Below are positions 34,913 through 43,828 of a DNA stretch of 64,000 bases, piece by piece. The DNA is from Pseudomonas sp. Irchel 3E20 (GTDB lineage: Bacteria; Pseudomonadota; Gammaproteobacteria; Pseudomonadales; Pseudomonadaceae). The notes beneath the pieces were generated by a model that saw only the letters and a program-made list of their open reading frames with translations, searched no databases and was not told where the DNA came from. The DNA lies in NCBI RefSeq assembly GCF_900187645.1, contig NZ_FYEE01000008.1, positions 186,001 through 250,000 on the forward strand, written 5' to 3'. The translations under genes and the position numbers were made by a program. The first letter of the stretch is position 1; each line of letters begins with the position of its first letter.

Positions 34913-36241
34913 TCAGCGCAACATGCCGCTGCCGTAACCCTTCAGGTTGGCTTTCTTCATCAGGGATTCATACTGGTGCGAAACGAGGTGCGATTGTACT
35001 TGGGACATGAAGTCCATCACAACCACGACCACGATCAGCAACGAGGTCCCGCCAAGGTAGAACGGAACGTTTGCCGCAACCACCAGGAACTGGGGCAACA
35101 GACATACGGCCGTCATATATAGAGCACCGAACATGGTCAAGCGAGTCAGAACGCCATCAATGTAGCGCGCAGACTGCTCACCTGGACGGATACCCGGAAT
35201 AAAGGCACCGGACTTCTTCAGGTTTTCCGCTACGTCTTTCGGATTGAACATCAACGCCGTATAGAAGAAGCAGAAGAAAATAATCCCTGCACTAAACAGC
35301 AGAATATTCAACGGCTGACCAGGAGCGATCGACTGCGAGATGTCCTGCAACCAGCCCAAACCTTCAGACTGACCGAACCAGGCACCCAGCGAAGCCGGGA
35401 ACAGCAAAATGCTGCTCGCGAAGATAGCCGGAATAACACCAGCCATGTTCACTTTCAACGGCAAGTGGCTCGTCTGCGCAGCGAAGACCTTGCGGCCCTG
35501 CTGACGCTTGGCGTAATGAACAGCGATACGACGCTGGCCACGCTCAATGAACACCACAAAACCGATAATCGCTACTGCCAACAAACCGATGGCAACCAGG
35601 GCAAAGATATTGATATCGCCCTGACGGGCAGACTCGAAAGACTGCCCAATCGCTCTCGGAAGACCGGCGACGATACCCGCGAAAATCAACATCGAGATAC
35701 CGTTGCCAACACCACGCTCAGTAATCTGCTCACCCAGCCACATCATGAACATCGCACCAGCCACAAACGTGGTTACCGCGACGAAATGGAAGCCAAAGTC
35801 ACCAGTGAACGCAACACCCTGCCCCGCCAGACCAACGGACATACCGATAGCCTGAACCAGGGCGAGGATGACAGTGCCGTAGCGGGTGTACTGGCTGATC
35901 TTGCGACGGCCAGCTTCACCTTCCTTCTTCAACTGCTCCAGCTGCGGGCTGACGGCGGTCATAAGTTGCATGATGATCGATGCCGAAATGTACGGCATGA
36001 TCCCCAGCGCAAATATGCTCATCCGTTCCAGCGCGCCGCCGGAAAACATGTTGAACAAGCTAAGAATGGTCCCCTCATTCTGTCGAAACAGGTCCGCGAG
36101 TCGGTCAGGGTTAATACCTGGAACCGGGATGTGTGCGCCTATTCGGTAGACGATAATCGCCAGGAACAGAAAACGCAGACGAGCCCAGAGTTCAGACATA
36201 CCGCCTTTGCCGAGCGCAGAGAGAGCACCTTGCTTAGCCAT
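34913..36241 (-). CDS. secY: Preprotein translocase subunit SecY
   Basis: 442 residues with ten membrane segments. Forms the protein-conducting channel with SecE (encoded at 61653) and SecG. Signatures include FNMFSGGALERMSIFALGIMPYI near residue 62 and GIVAGLPRAIG near 190. Cytoplasmic loops rich in Lys/Arg follow segments 6 and 8 (AKRQQGRKVFAAQ). Its ATG directly abuts the rplO stop. Confidence 0.98.
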   Translation of the reverse strand: MAKQGALSALGKGGMSELWARLRFLFLAIIVYRIGAHIPVPGINPDRLADLFRQNEGTILSLFNMFSGGALERMSIFALGIMPYISASIIMQLMTAVSPQLEQLKKEGEAGRRKISQYTRYGTVILALVQAIGMSVGLAGQGVAFTGDFGFHFVAVTTFVAGAMFMMWLGEQITERGVGNGISMLIFAGIVAGLPRAIGQSFESARQGDINIFALVAIGLLAVAIIGFVVFIERGQRRIAVHYAKRQQGRKVFAAQTSHLPLKVNMAGVIPAIFASSILLFPASLGAWFGQSEGLGWLQDISQSIAPGQPLNILLFSAGIIFFCFFYTALMFNPKDVAENLKKSGAFIPGIRPGEQSARYIDGVLTRLTMFGALYMTAVCLLPQFLVVAANVPFYLGGTSLLIVVVVVMDFMSQVQSHLVSHQYESLMKKANLKGYGSGMLR

Positions 36242-36676
36242 TTATTCCTCGAACTTGCCGCCAGCTGCTTCGATAGCCGCACGCGCACCTTTGGTGGCGG
36301 CGATGCCCTTGATGGTGACAGCGCGAGTGACTTCACCGGACAGCATGATTTTCACACGTTGTACGTTGACGTTAATCACGTTGGCATCTTTCAGGGTCTG
36401 CACGGTGACGATGTCGCCTTCCACTTTGGCCAGCTCGGACAGACGCACTTCTGCGCGATCCATGGCTTTCAGGGAAACGAAACCGAACTTCGGCAGGCGA
36501 CGATGCAGCGGCTGTTGACCGCCTTCAAAGCCTGGAGCAATGGTGCCACCGGAGCGGGAGGTCTGACCTTTGTGGCCACGGCCACCGGTCTTGCCCAAAC
36601 CACTACCGATACCACGGCCCGGACGATGCTTTTCGCGACGGGAACCCGGCGCTGGACTCAGATCATTGAGTTTCAT
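36242..36676 (-). CDS. rplO: 50S ribosomal protein L15
   Basis: 144 residues beginning MKLNDLSPAPGSRREKHRPG, Gly/Arg-rich for the first 60 residues, as in all L15 proteins. Late assembly protein of the 50S subunit. Three bases after rpmD and immediately followed by secY. Confidence 0.98.
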   Translation of the reverse strand: MKLNDLSPAPGSRREKHRPGRGIGSGLGKTGGRGHKGQTSRSGGTIAPGFEGGQQPLHRRLPKFGFVSLKAMDRAEVRLSELAKVEGDIVTVQTLKDANVINVNVQRVKIMLSGEVTRAVTIKGIAATKGARAAIEAAGGKFEE

Positions 36677-36679
36677 CGA

Positions 36680-36856
36680 TTAACCCTCGACACGCAGCAT
36701 GTAGTAAGCCTTGTTGATCATCCCGCGATTCTCGGGAGTATCAAGTACTTCTACAGTGTGACCGATGCGACGCAGACCCAGACCCTTAACGCACAGCTTG
36801 TGGTTAGGGATGCGGCCGGTCATGCTTTTGATCAGCGTTACTTTTACGGTAGCCAT
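36680..36856 (-). CDS. rpmD: 50S ribosomal protein L30
   Basis: 58-residue protein from ATG 36856 (MATVKVTLIKSMTGRIPNHK), ending MINKAYYMLRVEG. Typical short bacterial L30, between rpsE (two bases apart) and rplO (three bases apart) in the spc operon. Confidence 0.97.
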   Translation of the reverse strand: MATVKVTLIKSMTGRIPNHKLCVKGLGLRRIGHTVEVLDTPENRGMINKAYYMLRVEG

Positions 36857-36858
36857 GA

Positions 36859-37359
36859 TCAGAAGATCTCCTTGACAGTCAAGCCACGCTTGGCGGCGAT
36901 AGACTCAGGAGATTGCATGGCCTTCAAACCCTTGAAAGTGGCGTGAACCACGTTTACCGGGTTAGTCGAGCCGTAGCACTTGGCCAGAACGTTCTGAACG
37001 CCAGCAACTTCGAGGACAGCACGCATAGCGCCGCCTGCGATGATACCGGTACCTTCAGAAGCAGGCTGCATGTAAACCTTGGAAGCGCCGTGGGCGGATT
37101 TCATGGCGTACTGCAGAGTGGTGCCGTTCAGGTCCACTTGGATCATGTTGCGACGAGCAGCTTCCATTGCCTTCTGGATCGCAGCAGGCACTTCACGCGA
37201 CTTGCCACGGCCGAAGCCAACACGCCCTTTACCATCACCTACCACGGTCAACGCGGTGAAAGTGAAGATACGGCCGCCTTTAACGGTTTTGGCTACGCGG
37301 TTAACTTGAACCAACTTCTCAATGTAGCCTTCGTCGCGCTTTTGGTCGTTATTTGACAT
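36859..37359 (-). CDS. rpsE: 30S ribosomal protein S5
   Basis: 166 residues. N-terminal double-stranded-RNA-binding-like domain with VNRVAKTVKGGRIFTFTALT near residue 18 (site of spectinomycin-resistance changes) and a C-terminal domain with GTGIIAGGAMRAVLEVAGV. Takes part in decoding accuracy and mRNA helicase action of the 30S subunit. The loop after VAKTVKGG appears wild-type. Confidence 0.98.
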   Translation of the reverse strand: MSNNDQKRDEGYIEKLVQVNRVAKTVKGGRIFTFTALTVVGDGKGRVGFGRGKSREVPAAIQKAMEAARRNMIQVDLNGTTLQYAMKSAHGASKVYMQPASEGTGIIAGGAMRAVLEVAGVQNVLAKCYGSTNPVNVVHATFKGLKAMQSPESIAAKRGLTVKEIF

Positions 37360-37362
37360 AAC

Positions 37363-37713
37363 TTAGAACTCCAGCCCAGCTTCACGAGCAGCATCAGCCA
37401 GCGCCTTGACGCGGCCGTGGTACTTGAAGCCAGAGCGGTCGAAAGCCACCTGCGAGACGCCAGCGGCTTTTGCACGCGTAGCGACCAGCTGGCCAACCTT
37501 AGTGGCCGCGTCGATGTTGCCGGTGGCACCATCACGCAGTTCTTTATCCAAAGTCGAGGCGCTTGCCAGGACTTTGTTGCCGTCGGCCGAGATGACCTGG
37601 GCGTAGATGTGCTGCGACGAGCGGAACACACAGAGACGCACGACTTCGAGTTCGTGCATTTTCAGGCGTGCTTTGCGAGCGCGACGCAGTCGAGTAACTT
37701 TTTTGTCGGTCAT
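37363..37713 (-). CDS. rplR: 50S ribosomal protein L18
   Basis: 116 residues, MTDKKVTRLRRARKARLKMH at the N-terminus and FDRSGFKYHGRVKALADAAREAGLEF at the end split by the conserved HGRVKAL. Binds 5S rRNA with L5 and L25. Spc operon member. Confidence 0.98.
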   Translation of the reverse strand: MTDKKVTRLRRARKARLKMHELEVVRLCVFRSSQHIYAQVISADGNKVLASASTLDKELRDGATGNIDAATKVGQLVATRAKAAGVSQVAFDRSGFKYHGRVKALADAAREAGLEF

Positions 37714-37723
37714 TTGCTATGCC

Positions 37724-38257
37724 CTACTTCTTCTTGGCTTCTTTACGACGGACGACTTCGTCCGCGTAGCGCACACCTTTGCCTTTGTAAGGCTCTGGTG
37801 GACGGAAGTCGCGGATCTCAGCGGCCACTTGACCCACTAGCTGTTTATCGATGCCCCGGATCAGGATATCGGTCTGGCTAGGAGTCTCAGCGGTGATGCC
37901 TTCCGGCAGTTCGTAATCCACTGGGTGCGAGAAGCCAAGGGCCAGGTTCAGCACCGTGCCTTTTGCTTGCGCTTTGTAACCAACACCGACCAGCTGGAGC
38001 TTACGCTCGAAGCCTTGGCTTACGCCTTGGACCATGTTGTTTACCAACGCACGAGTGGTACCGGCCATTGCGCGGGTTTGTTGATCGCCATTGCGAGCAG
38101 CGAAACGCAGCTCACCAGCTTCTTCAACAATCTCAACGGACGAATGGATGTTCAGTTCAAGAGTACCCTTGGCACCCTTCACCGAAAGCTGTTGGCCTGC
38201 GAATTTGACTTCGACACCGGCTGGCAGCTTAACGGGGTTCTTAGCGACGCGAGACAT
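37724..38257 (-). CDS. rplF: 50S ribosomal protein L6
   Basis: 177 residues with two repeated alpha/beta domains. The conserved C-terminal RPPEPYKGKGVRYADE binds 23S rRNA near the sarcin-ricin loop. Located ten bases upstream of rplR in the spc operon. Confidence 0.98.
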   Translation of the reverse strand: MSRVAKNPVKLPAGVEVKFAGQQLSVKGAKGTLELNIHSSVEIVEEAGELRFAARNGDQQTRAMAGTTRALVNNMVQGVSQGFERKLQLVGVGYKAQAKGTVLNLALGFSHPVDYELPEGITAETPSQTDILIRGIDKQLVGQVAAEIRDFRPPEPYKGKGVRYADEVVRRKEAKKK

Positions 38258-38269
38258 GCTTATCCCCCC

Positions 38270-38662
38270 TTAGAACACAGTGCAAAGAACTTCGCCGCCG
38301 ACACCGGCAGCGCGCGCAGCACGATCCGTCATCACACCTTTGTTGGTGGAGACGATAGACACGCCAAGACCGCCACGAACTTTCGGCAGATCTTCAACGG
38401 ACTTGTACTGACGCAGGCCTGGACGGCTAACGCGCTTCACTTCCTCGATGACCGGACGGCCCTCGAAGTACTTCAGCTCGATGGACAGCAGTGGCTTGAT
38501 TTCGCTGCTGATCTGATAACCCGCAATGTAGCCTTCGTCTTTCAGGACTTTGGCAACAGCTACCTTCAACGTGGAAGATGGCATGCTTACGACGGACTTT
38601 TCAGCCATCTGGGCATTACGGATACGAGTTAGCATGTCCGCTAACGGGTCCTGCATACTCAT
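38270..38662 (-). CDS. rpsH: 30S ribosomal protein S8
   Basis: 130 residues, MSMQDPLADMLTRIRNAQMA at the start and VSTNKGVMTDRAARAAGVGGE at the C-terminal rRNA-binding site. S8 is the translational repressor of the spc operon in E. coli. Here it is the first gene after an unusual 208-base gap containing a hairpin and a promoter-like sequence, so it may be transcribed partly on its own. Confidence 0.98.
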   Translation of the reverse strand: MSMQDPLADMLTRIRNAQMAEKSVVSMPSSTLKVAVAKVLKDEGYIAGYQISSEIKPLLSIELKYFEGRPVIEEVKRVSRPGLRQYKSVEDLPKVRGGLGVSIVSTNKGVMTDRAARAAGVGGEVLCTVF

Positions 38663-38759
38663 GGGCTAGACGCTCCTAATACAAAAAAATTAGCCTTGCG
38701 GCTACATATGTCGCCGAGAATCTCCGAGCATAGAAAACACGGGCTCAGGCGAGCCGGGT

Positions 38760-38788
38760 ATTCTAGACACACTGCGGAAATGAAACAA
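38760..38788 (-). promoter_or_regulatory. Internal promoter before rpsH
   Basis: On the minus strand TTGTTT (38783-38788) and TAGAAT (38760-38765) are spaced by exactly 17 bases, about 100 bases before the rpsH start. The -35 overlaps the 3' arm of the hairpin at 38784-38807. Confidence 0.6.
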
Positions 38789-38807
38789 GCCCCAAAAGGG
38801 GCTTGTT
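38784..38807 (-). terminator. Terminator-like hairpin inside the spc operon (rpsN/rpsH gap)
   Basis: AACAAGCCCC and GGGGCTTGTT form a perfect ten-base stem with a four-base loop, followed on the minus strand by a modest T-rich tail (TTTCATTT). It lies 64 bases after the rpsN stop. E. coli has no such gap here. Confidence 0.7.
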
Positions 38808-38870
38808 CCTGATTCAAGGTCACCGGCGGTCAGTATCTTGCGAGACCAACCACCTTGACGCTGAACGTAC

Positions 38871-39176
38871 TTACCAGCTGGCTTTAACCAGACCCGGCAC
38901 GTCACCACGCATTGCCGCTTCACGCAGTTTGTTACGGCCGAGGCCGAACTTGCGGTAAACGCCGTGTGGACGACCAGTCAGGCGGCAGCGGTTACGCATG
39001 CGCGAAGCGCTTGCGTCACGTGGCTGCTTCTGCAGAGCAACTGTAGCTTCCCAACGCGCTTCTGGACTTGCGTTCAGATCAACGATGATTGCTTTCAGTG
39101 CTGCACGCTTTTTGGCGTACTTGGCAACCGTGAGCTGACGCTTCAGCTCGCGGTTTTTCATGCTCGTCTTGGCCAT
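38871..39176 (-). CDS. rpsN: 30S ribosomal protein S14 (zinc-free long form)
   Basis: 101 residues from ATG 39176 (MAKTSMKNRELKRQLTVAKY). It lacks the CxxC pairs of the zinc-binding short form, so it is the C- long type; the C-terminal RCRLTGRPHGVYRKFGLGRN is conserved. Last gene before the unusual gap that splits the spc operon. Confidence 0.98.
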   Translation of the reverse strand: MAKTSMKNRELKRQLTVAKYAKKRAALKAIIVDLNASPEARWEATVALQKQPRDASASRMRNRCRLTGRPHGVYRKFGLGRNKLREAAMRGDVPGLVKASW

Positions 39177-39189
39177 GGTCCTACTCCAA

Positions 39190-39729
39190 TCAGTTGCGGA
39201 ACGGGAATTTGAATGCACGCAGCAGAGCGCGGCCTTCATCATCGTTCTTGGCAGTGGTGGTCAGGGTGATGTCCAGACCGCGGAGAGCATCGATCTTGTC
39301 GTAGTCGATTTCCGGGAAAATGATCTGCTCTTTTACGCCCATGCTGTAGTTACCACGACCATCGAAGGACTTGGCATTCAGGCCGCGGAAGTCGCGAACC
39401 CGAGGCAGGGAGATCGACAGCAGACGATCCAGGAATTCGTACATACGCTCACGACGCAGGGTCACTTTGACGCCGATCGGCCAACCTTCGCGGACTTTAA
39501 AGCCTGCGATGGATTTGCGAGCGTAGGTCACAACGACTTTCTGGCCGGTGATCTTTTCCAGGTCAGCAACAGCGTGTTCGATGACTTTCTTGTCACCGAT
39601 CGCTTCGCCCAGACCCATGTTCAGGGTGATTTTTGTAACGCGCGGAACTTCCATCACGTTCGAAAGCTTAAGTTCTTCCTTAAGTTTCGGTGCGATTTCC
39701 TTCCGGTAAATCTCTTTTAGTCGTGCCAT
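39190..39729 (-). CDS. rplE: 50S ribosomal protein L5
   Basis: 179 residues, with NVMEVPRVTKITLNMGLGEA near residue 24 and GNYSMGVKEQIIFPEIDYDK near 130. Binds 5S rRNA and forms bridge B1b to S13. In E. coli the S8 target for spc autoregulation spans the rplE start. Full length. Confidence 0.98.
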   Translation of the reverse strand: MARLKEIYRKEIAPKLKEELKLSNVMEVPRVTKITLNMGLGEAIGDKKVIEHAVADLEKITGQKVVVTYARKSIAGFKVREGWPIGVKVTLRRERMYEFLDRLLSISLPRVRDFRGLNAKSFDGRGNYSMGVKEQIIFPEIDYDKIDALRGLDITLTTTAKNDDEGRALLRAFKFPFRN

Positions 39730-39749
39730 GGTCTTCTACCTAGCAGTGT

Positions 39750-40064
39750 TCAAGCATCAACCGCTTTTTGGGTCGACTTGAAGACACGAATTTTCTTACC
39801 TTCTTCTACTTTGAAACCAACACGATCAGCTTTGTTGGTTTCGCCGTTGAAGATGGCGACGTTAGAAGCGTGCAATGGCGCTTCTTTCTCGACGATACCG
39901 CCTTGTACGCCCGACATCGGGTTAGGCTTGGTATGACGCTTGACCAGGTTCAGACCACCAACAACCAGACGGTTGTCAGCAAGAACCTTCAGCACCTTAC
40001 CGCGCTTACCTTTGTCTTTGCCGGCGATCACGATGATCTCGTCGTCACGACGAATCTTTTGCAT
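39750..40064 (-). CDS. rplX: 50S ribosomal protein L24
   Basis: 104 residues with a KOW motif at the N-terminus (DEIIVIAGKDKGKRGKVLKV). Assembly initiator protein of the 50S subunit. Between rplN and rplE in the spc operon. Confidence 0.98.
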   Translation of the reverse strand: MQKIRRDDEIIVIAGKDKGKRGKVLKVLADNRLVVGGLNLVKRHTKPNPMSGVQGGIVEKEAPLHASNVAIFNGETNKADRVGFKVEEGKKIRVFKSTQKAVDA

Positions 40065-40075
40065 GTCGGATCTCC

Positions 40076-40444
40076 TTACAGCACTTCTGGGGCGAGCGAG
40101 ACGATCTTCATGAACTTCTCAGTACGAAGCTCACGGGTCACTGGCCCAAAGATACGGGTGCCGATTGGCTCTTGCTTGTTGTTCAGAAGAACAGCAGCGT
40201 TGCCATCAAAGCGGATAATGGAGCCATCTGCACGGCGAACGCCGTGACGAGTGCGGACTACTACGGCAGTCATCACTTGGCCTTTTTTCACTTTACCGCG
40301 AGGAATTGCTTCCTTCACGGTAACTTTGATGATGTCACCGATACCAGCGTAACGACGATGGGAGCCACCCAGCACCTTGATGCACATAACACGGCGAGCG
40401 CCGCTGTTATCGGCCACATCGAGCATGGATTGAGTCTGAATCAT
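40076..40444 (-). CDS. rplN: 50S ribosomal protein L14
   Basis: 122 residues beginning MIQTQSMLDVADNSGARRVM, ending KFMKIVSLAPEVL, the standard L14 form. Interface protein contacting 16S helix 14. The 23-base gap after rpsQ is the S10/spc border of E. coli, but no promoter or terminator is visible here. Confidence 0.98.
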   Translation of the reverse strand: MIQTQSMLDVADNSGARRVMCIKVLGGSHRRYAGIGDIIKVTVKEAIPRGKVKKGQVMTAVVVRTRHGVRRADGSIIRFDGNAAVLLNNKQEPIGTRIFGPVTRELRTEKFMKIVSLAPEVL

Positions 40445-40467
40445 ATAATTTCTCCGACCCCTAGTCC

Positions 40468-40734
40468 TTAGACTTCCACAGCGCGTTCGAGAACATCAAC
40501 CAGTGCCCAAGACTTGGTCTTGGCCAACGGACGAGTTTCACGAATAGTGACTTTGTCGCCGATGTGGCACTGGTTGGTTTCGTCGTGCGCGTGCAGCTTA
40601 GTCGAACGCTTAACATATTTACCGTAGATCGGGTGCTTAACGCGACGCTCGATCAGAACGGTGATGGTTTTGTCCATCTTGTCGCTGACAACACGGCCAG
40701 TCAGCGTACGGACAGTTTTTTCGGCTTCAGCCAT
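40468..40734 (-). CDS. rpsQ: 30S ribosomal protein S17
   Basis: 88 residues, an OB fold with RVVSDKMDKTITVLIERRVK and IRETRPLAKTKSWALVDVLE. Primary rRNA-binding protein of the 30S body. Last gene of the E. coli-type S10 block, two bases after rpmC. Confidence 0.98.
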   Translation of the reverse strand: MAEAEKTVRTLTGRVVSDKMDKTITVLIERRVKHPIYGKYVKRSTKLHAHDETNQCHIGDKVTIRETRPLAKTKSWALVDVLERAVEV

Positions 40735-40736
40735 GA

Positions 40737-40928
40737 TTACTTACCTGCCTGCTGGTTGAGCACAGTCTTCACGCGAGCGATGTCACGCTTAACTTGCGAG
40801 AGCAGATGAGACTGCCCCAACTGGCCAGTTGCTTTCTGCATACGCAGATTGAACTGGTCGCGCAGCAGGCCGAGCAGTTGCTCGTTCAGCTGCTGTGCGG
40901 ATTTTTCACGAAGTTCATTCGCTTTCAT
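40737..40928 (-). CDS. rpmC: 50S ribosomal protein L29
   Basis: 63 residues from ATG 40928 ([20 protein letters not shown]); a GTG one codon earlier also exists. Long two-helix protein beside the exit tunnel, part of the docking site for trigger factor and SRP with L23. Its ATG overlaps the rplP stop (ATGA). Confidence 0.97.
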
Positions 40929-41341
40929 CACATCACCGTCCGTTTAACAAAGGCGGTGGCGAGCGGCAGCTTTGCAGCAGCCAGGGCAAAAGCCTCACGC
41001 GCCAGCTCTTCAGTTACACCCTCGATTTCATACAGGACTTTGCCTGGCTGAATCTGGGCAACCCAGTACTCCACGTTACCCTTACCTTTACCCATCCGAA
41101 CTTCGAGTGGCTTCTTGGAAATAGGCTTGTCCGGGAATACACGGATCCAGATCTTGCCGCCACGTTTTACGTGACGGGTCAGAGCACGACGCGCTGACTC
41201 GATCTGACGAGCGGTGAGACGACCACGAGCTACAGACTTCAGCGCGAACTCGCCGAAGCTGACTTTGCTACCGCGCTGAGCCAGACCACGGTTGTGGCCT
41301 GTCATCTGCTTGCGGAACTTCGTACGCTTTGGTTGCAACAT
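40928..41341 (-). CDS. rplP: 50S ribosomal protein L16
   Basis: 137 residues beginning [20 protein letters not shown], with [20 protein letters not shown] in the middle. Needed for A-site tRNA placement and late 50S assembly. S10 operon member, 12 bases after rpsC. Confidence 0.98.
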
Positions 41342-41353
41342 TTGGCGTACCCC

Positions 41354-42040
41354 TTACTTAGCAGCTTTTTTACGAGGCGCAGGTGCTTGTGGTTTCAGTT
41401 CTTCTTGGCGACCACCAATTACTTCGCCTTTGAAGATCCAAACCTTTACACCGATCACACCGTAAGTGGTGTGAGCTTCGTAGTTGGCATAGTCGATGTC
41501 GGCACGCAGGGTGTGCAGTGGCACACGACCTTCGCGATACCATTCAGTACGTGCGATTTCAGCACCGCCGAGACGACCGCTCACTTGGATTTTGATGCCT
41601 TTGGCACCAATGCGCATGGCGTTCTGTACGGCGCGTTTCATAGCGCGACGGAACATTACGCGACGCTCCAGCTGCTGAGCTACGCTCTGCGCAACCAGCA
41701 TACCGTCGAGCTCCGGCTTACGGATCTCTTCGATATTGATGTGCACAGGCACACCCATTTGCTTGGTCAGGTCCTGACGCAGTTTCTCAACATCTTCACC
41801 TTTCTTCCCGATAACGATACCTGGACGAGCAGTGTGGATGGTGATACGTGCAGTTTGCGCCGGACGATGGATATCGATACGGCTTACGGACGCGCTTTTT
41901 AGTTTGTCTTGGAGATACTCACGCACCTTCAGATCAGCGAACAAATAGTCCGCATAAGTCCGACCGTCTGCGTACCAGACGGAGGTGTGCTCCTTGACGA
42001 TTCCCAGGCGAATGCCAATGGGATGTACTTTCTGACCCAT
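41354..42040 (-). CDS. rpsC: 30S ribosomal protein S3
   Basis: 228 residues from ATG 42040 ([20 protein letters not shown]). Type-II KH domain (about 40-110) with [20 protein letters not shown], and the C-terminal S3 domain with [20 protein letters not shown]. The tail (about 210-228) is Lys/Pro-rich. Forms the mRNA entry with S4 and S5. Confidence 0.98.
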
Positions 42041-42053
42041 CTCTTCGACTCCG

Positions 42054-42386
42054 TTACTTGTCAGCAACCTTGACAGTGATATGGCAAGACCGCTTGACGA
42101 TGCGATCAGCACGGCCTTTGGCACGTGGCATGATTCGCTTCAGCGAACGCCCTTCGTTGACGAAAACGGTGGAGACCTTAAGGTCATCAACGTCTGCGCC
42201 TTCGTTATGCTCGGCGTTGGCTACGGCCGACTCCAGCACTTTCTTGATGATCTCGGCGGCTTTCTTACTGCTGAAAGCCAACAGGTTGAGCGCTTCGCCC
42301 ACCTTCTTCCCGCGGATCTGGTCGGCGACCAAGCGGGCTTTCTGGGCGGAGATTCGAGCGCCCGACAACTTAGCGGCTACTTCCAT
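42054..42386 (-). CDS. rplV: 50S ribosomal protein L22
   Basis: 110 residues, with [20 protein letters not shown] and the long beta-hairpin region [20 protein letters not shown] that lines the exit tunnel (a site of macrolide-resistance changes). No insertion or deletion is apparent in the hairpin. Confidence 0.98.
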
Positions 42387-42397
42387 TTCCTTACCCC

Positions 42398-42673
42398 TTA
42401 ACGCTTGGCTTTCTTGTCTGCCACGTGCCCACGATATGTGCGGGTACCGGCAAACTCGCCTAGTTTGTGGCCGACCATGTCTTCGTTAACGAGAACTGGG
42501 ACGTGCTGACGACCGTTGTGTACTGCGATGGTCAGACCGACCATTTGTGGCAGGATCATCGAACGACGCGACCAGGTCTTAACTGGTTTGCGATCGTTCT
42601 TTTCCGCCGCCACTTCGATCTTCTTCAGTAGGTGAAGATCAATAAAAGGACCTTTTTTCAGAGAACGTGGCAC
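42398..42673 (-). CDS. rpsS: 30S ribosomal protein S19
   Basis: 91 residues, PRSLKKGPFIDLHLLKKIEV at the start and GHKLGEFAGTRTYRGHVADK at the end. The start codon is GTG (42671-42673) with AGAGGG upstream. Head protein contacting S13 and the A-site finger. Confidence 0.98.
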   Translation of the reverse strand: MPRSLKKGPFIDLHLLKKIEVAAEKNDRKPVKTWSRRSMILPQMVGLTIAVHNGRQHVPVLVNEDMVGHKLGEFAGTRTYRGHVADKKAKR

Positions 42674-42689
42674 TGTCGTATCCCTCTAT

Positions 42690-43514
42690 TTACTTGCGAC
42701 GACGGACGATCATTTTGTCGGTACGCTTATTACCACGAGTCTTCGCGCCCTTAGTCGGGAAGCCCCATGGCGATACCGGATGACGACCACCAGAGGTACG
42801 ACCTTCACCACCACCATGTGGGTGGTCAACCGGGTTCATGGCAACACCACGAACGGTTGGGCGAACGCCACGCCAGCGTTTGGCACCAGCTTTACCCAGC
42901 GAACGCAGGCTGTGCTCGGAGTTCGAGACCTCGCCCAGAGTCGCACGGCATTCAGCCAATACTTTACGCATCTCACCGGAACGCAGACGCAGGGTCACGT
43001 AGACACCTTCGCGAGCGATCAACTGAGCCGAAGCACCAGCAGAACGAGCGATTTGCGCGCCCTTGCCTGGCTTCAATTCGATGCCGTGTACGGTGCTACC
43101 AACTGGAATGTTACGCAGTTGCAGAGCGTTGCCCGGCTTGATCGGTGCCAGGGCACCTGCGATCAGCTGGTCGCCAGCGCTCACGCCTTTAGGCGCGATG
43201 ATGTAGCGACGCTCGCCATCTGCGTACAGCAGCAGAGCGATGTGAGCAGTACGGTTTGGATCGTATTCGATACGCTCGACAGTGGCAGAGATGCCATCTT
43301 TGTCGTTACGACGGAAATCGACCAGACGATAATGCTGCTTATGGCCACCACCGATGTGACGAGTGGTAATACGACCATTGTTGTTACGACCACCAGTCTT
43401 CGATTTCTTCTCGAGCAGCGGTGCGTGAGGAGCGCCTTTATGCAGCTCCTGGTTGACCACCTTGACCACAAAACGGCGGCCAGGGGAAGTCGGTTTGCAT
43501 TTAACGATTGCCAT
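42690..43514 (-). CDS. rplB: 50S ribosomal protein L2
   Basis: 274 residues, with RNNNGRITTRHIGGGHKQHY near residue 40 and the peptidyl-transferase-proximal GVAMNPVDHPHGGGEGRTSG near 222. The conserved His in HPHGGG is present. Required for subunit association and peptidyl transfer. S10 operon member. Confidence 0.98.
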   Translation of the reverse strand: MAIVKCKPTSPGRRFVVKVVNQELHKGAPHAPLLEKKSKTGGRNNNGRITTRHIGGGHKQHYRLVDFRRNDKDGISATVERIEYDPNRTAHIALLLYADGERRYIIAPKGVSAGDQLIAGALAPIKPGNALQLRNIPVGSTVHGIELKPGKGAQIARSAGASAQLIAREGVYVTLRLRSGEMRKVLAECRATLGEVSNSEHSLRSLGKAGAKRWRGVRPTVRGVAMNPVDHPHGGGEGRTSGGRHPVSPWGFPTKGAKTRGNKRTDKMIVRRRK

Positions 43515-43528
43515 GATGCACCCCTTCC

Positions 43529-43828
43529 TTACTCAGCACTGCTGCTGAAATCGAGATCTTGGCCTGGCTGAAGGGAGATAACTGCCTTCTTCCAGTCATT
43601 ACGCTTGCCCAGACCGCGAGCAGTGCGCTTGCTCTTACCCAGAACATTCAGGGTAGTAACACGCTCTACTTTCACGCTGAACAGGCTTTCGACGGCCTTC
43701 TTGATTTCCAGCTTGGTTGCATCAGTAGCAACCTTGAAAACGAACTGGCCTTTCTTGTCTGCCAGAACCGTAGCCTTCTCGGAAACGTGCGGGCCAAGCA
43801 GAACTTTAAATACGCGTTCCTGGTTCAT
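43529..43828 (-). CDS. rplW: 50S ribosomal protein L23
   Basis: 99 residues, with [20 protein letters not shown] at the start and [20 protein letters not shown]. Docking point for trigger factor and SRP at the exit tunnel. Its ATG overlaps the rplD stop (ATGA). Confidence 0.98.

Noticed and set aside
38702..38923. 73-codon open frame in the rpsN-rpsH gap
   Set aside because: It begins inside rpsN and spans the hairpin and promoter; it has no ribosome site and no family likeness.
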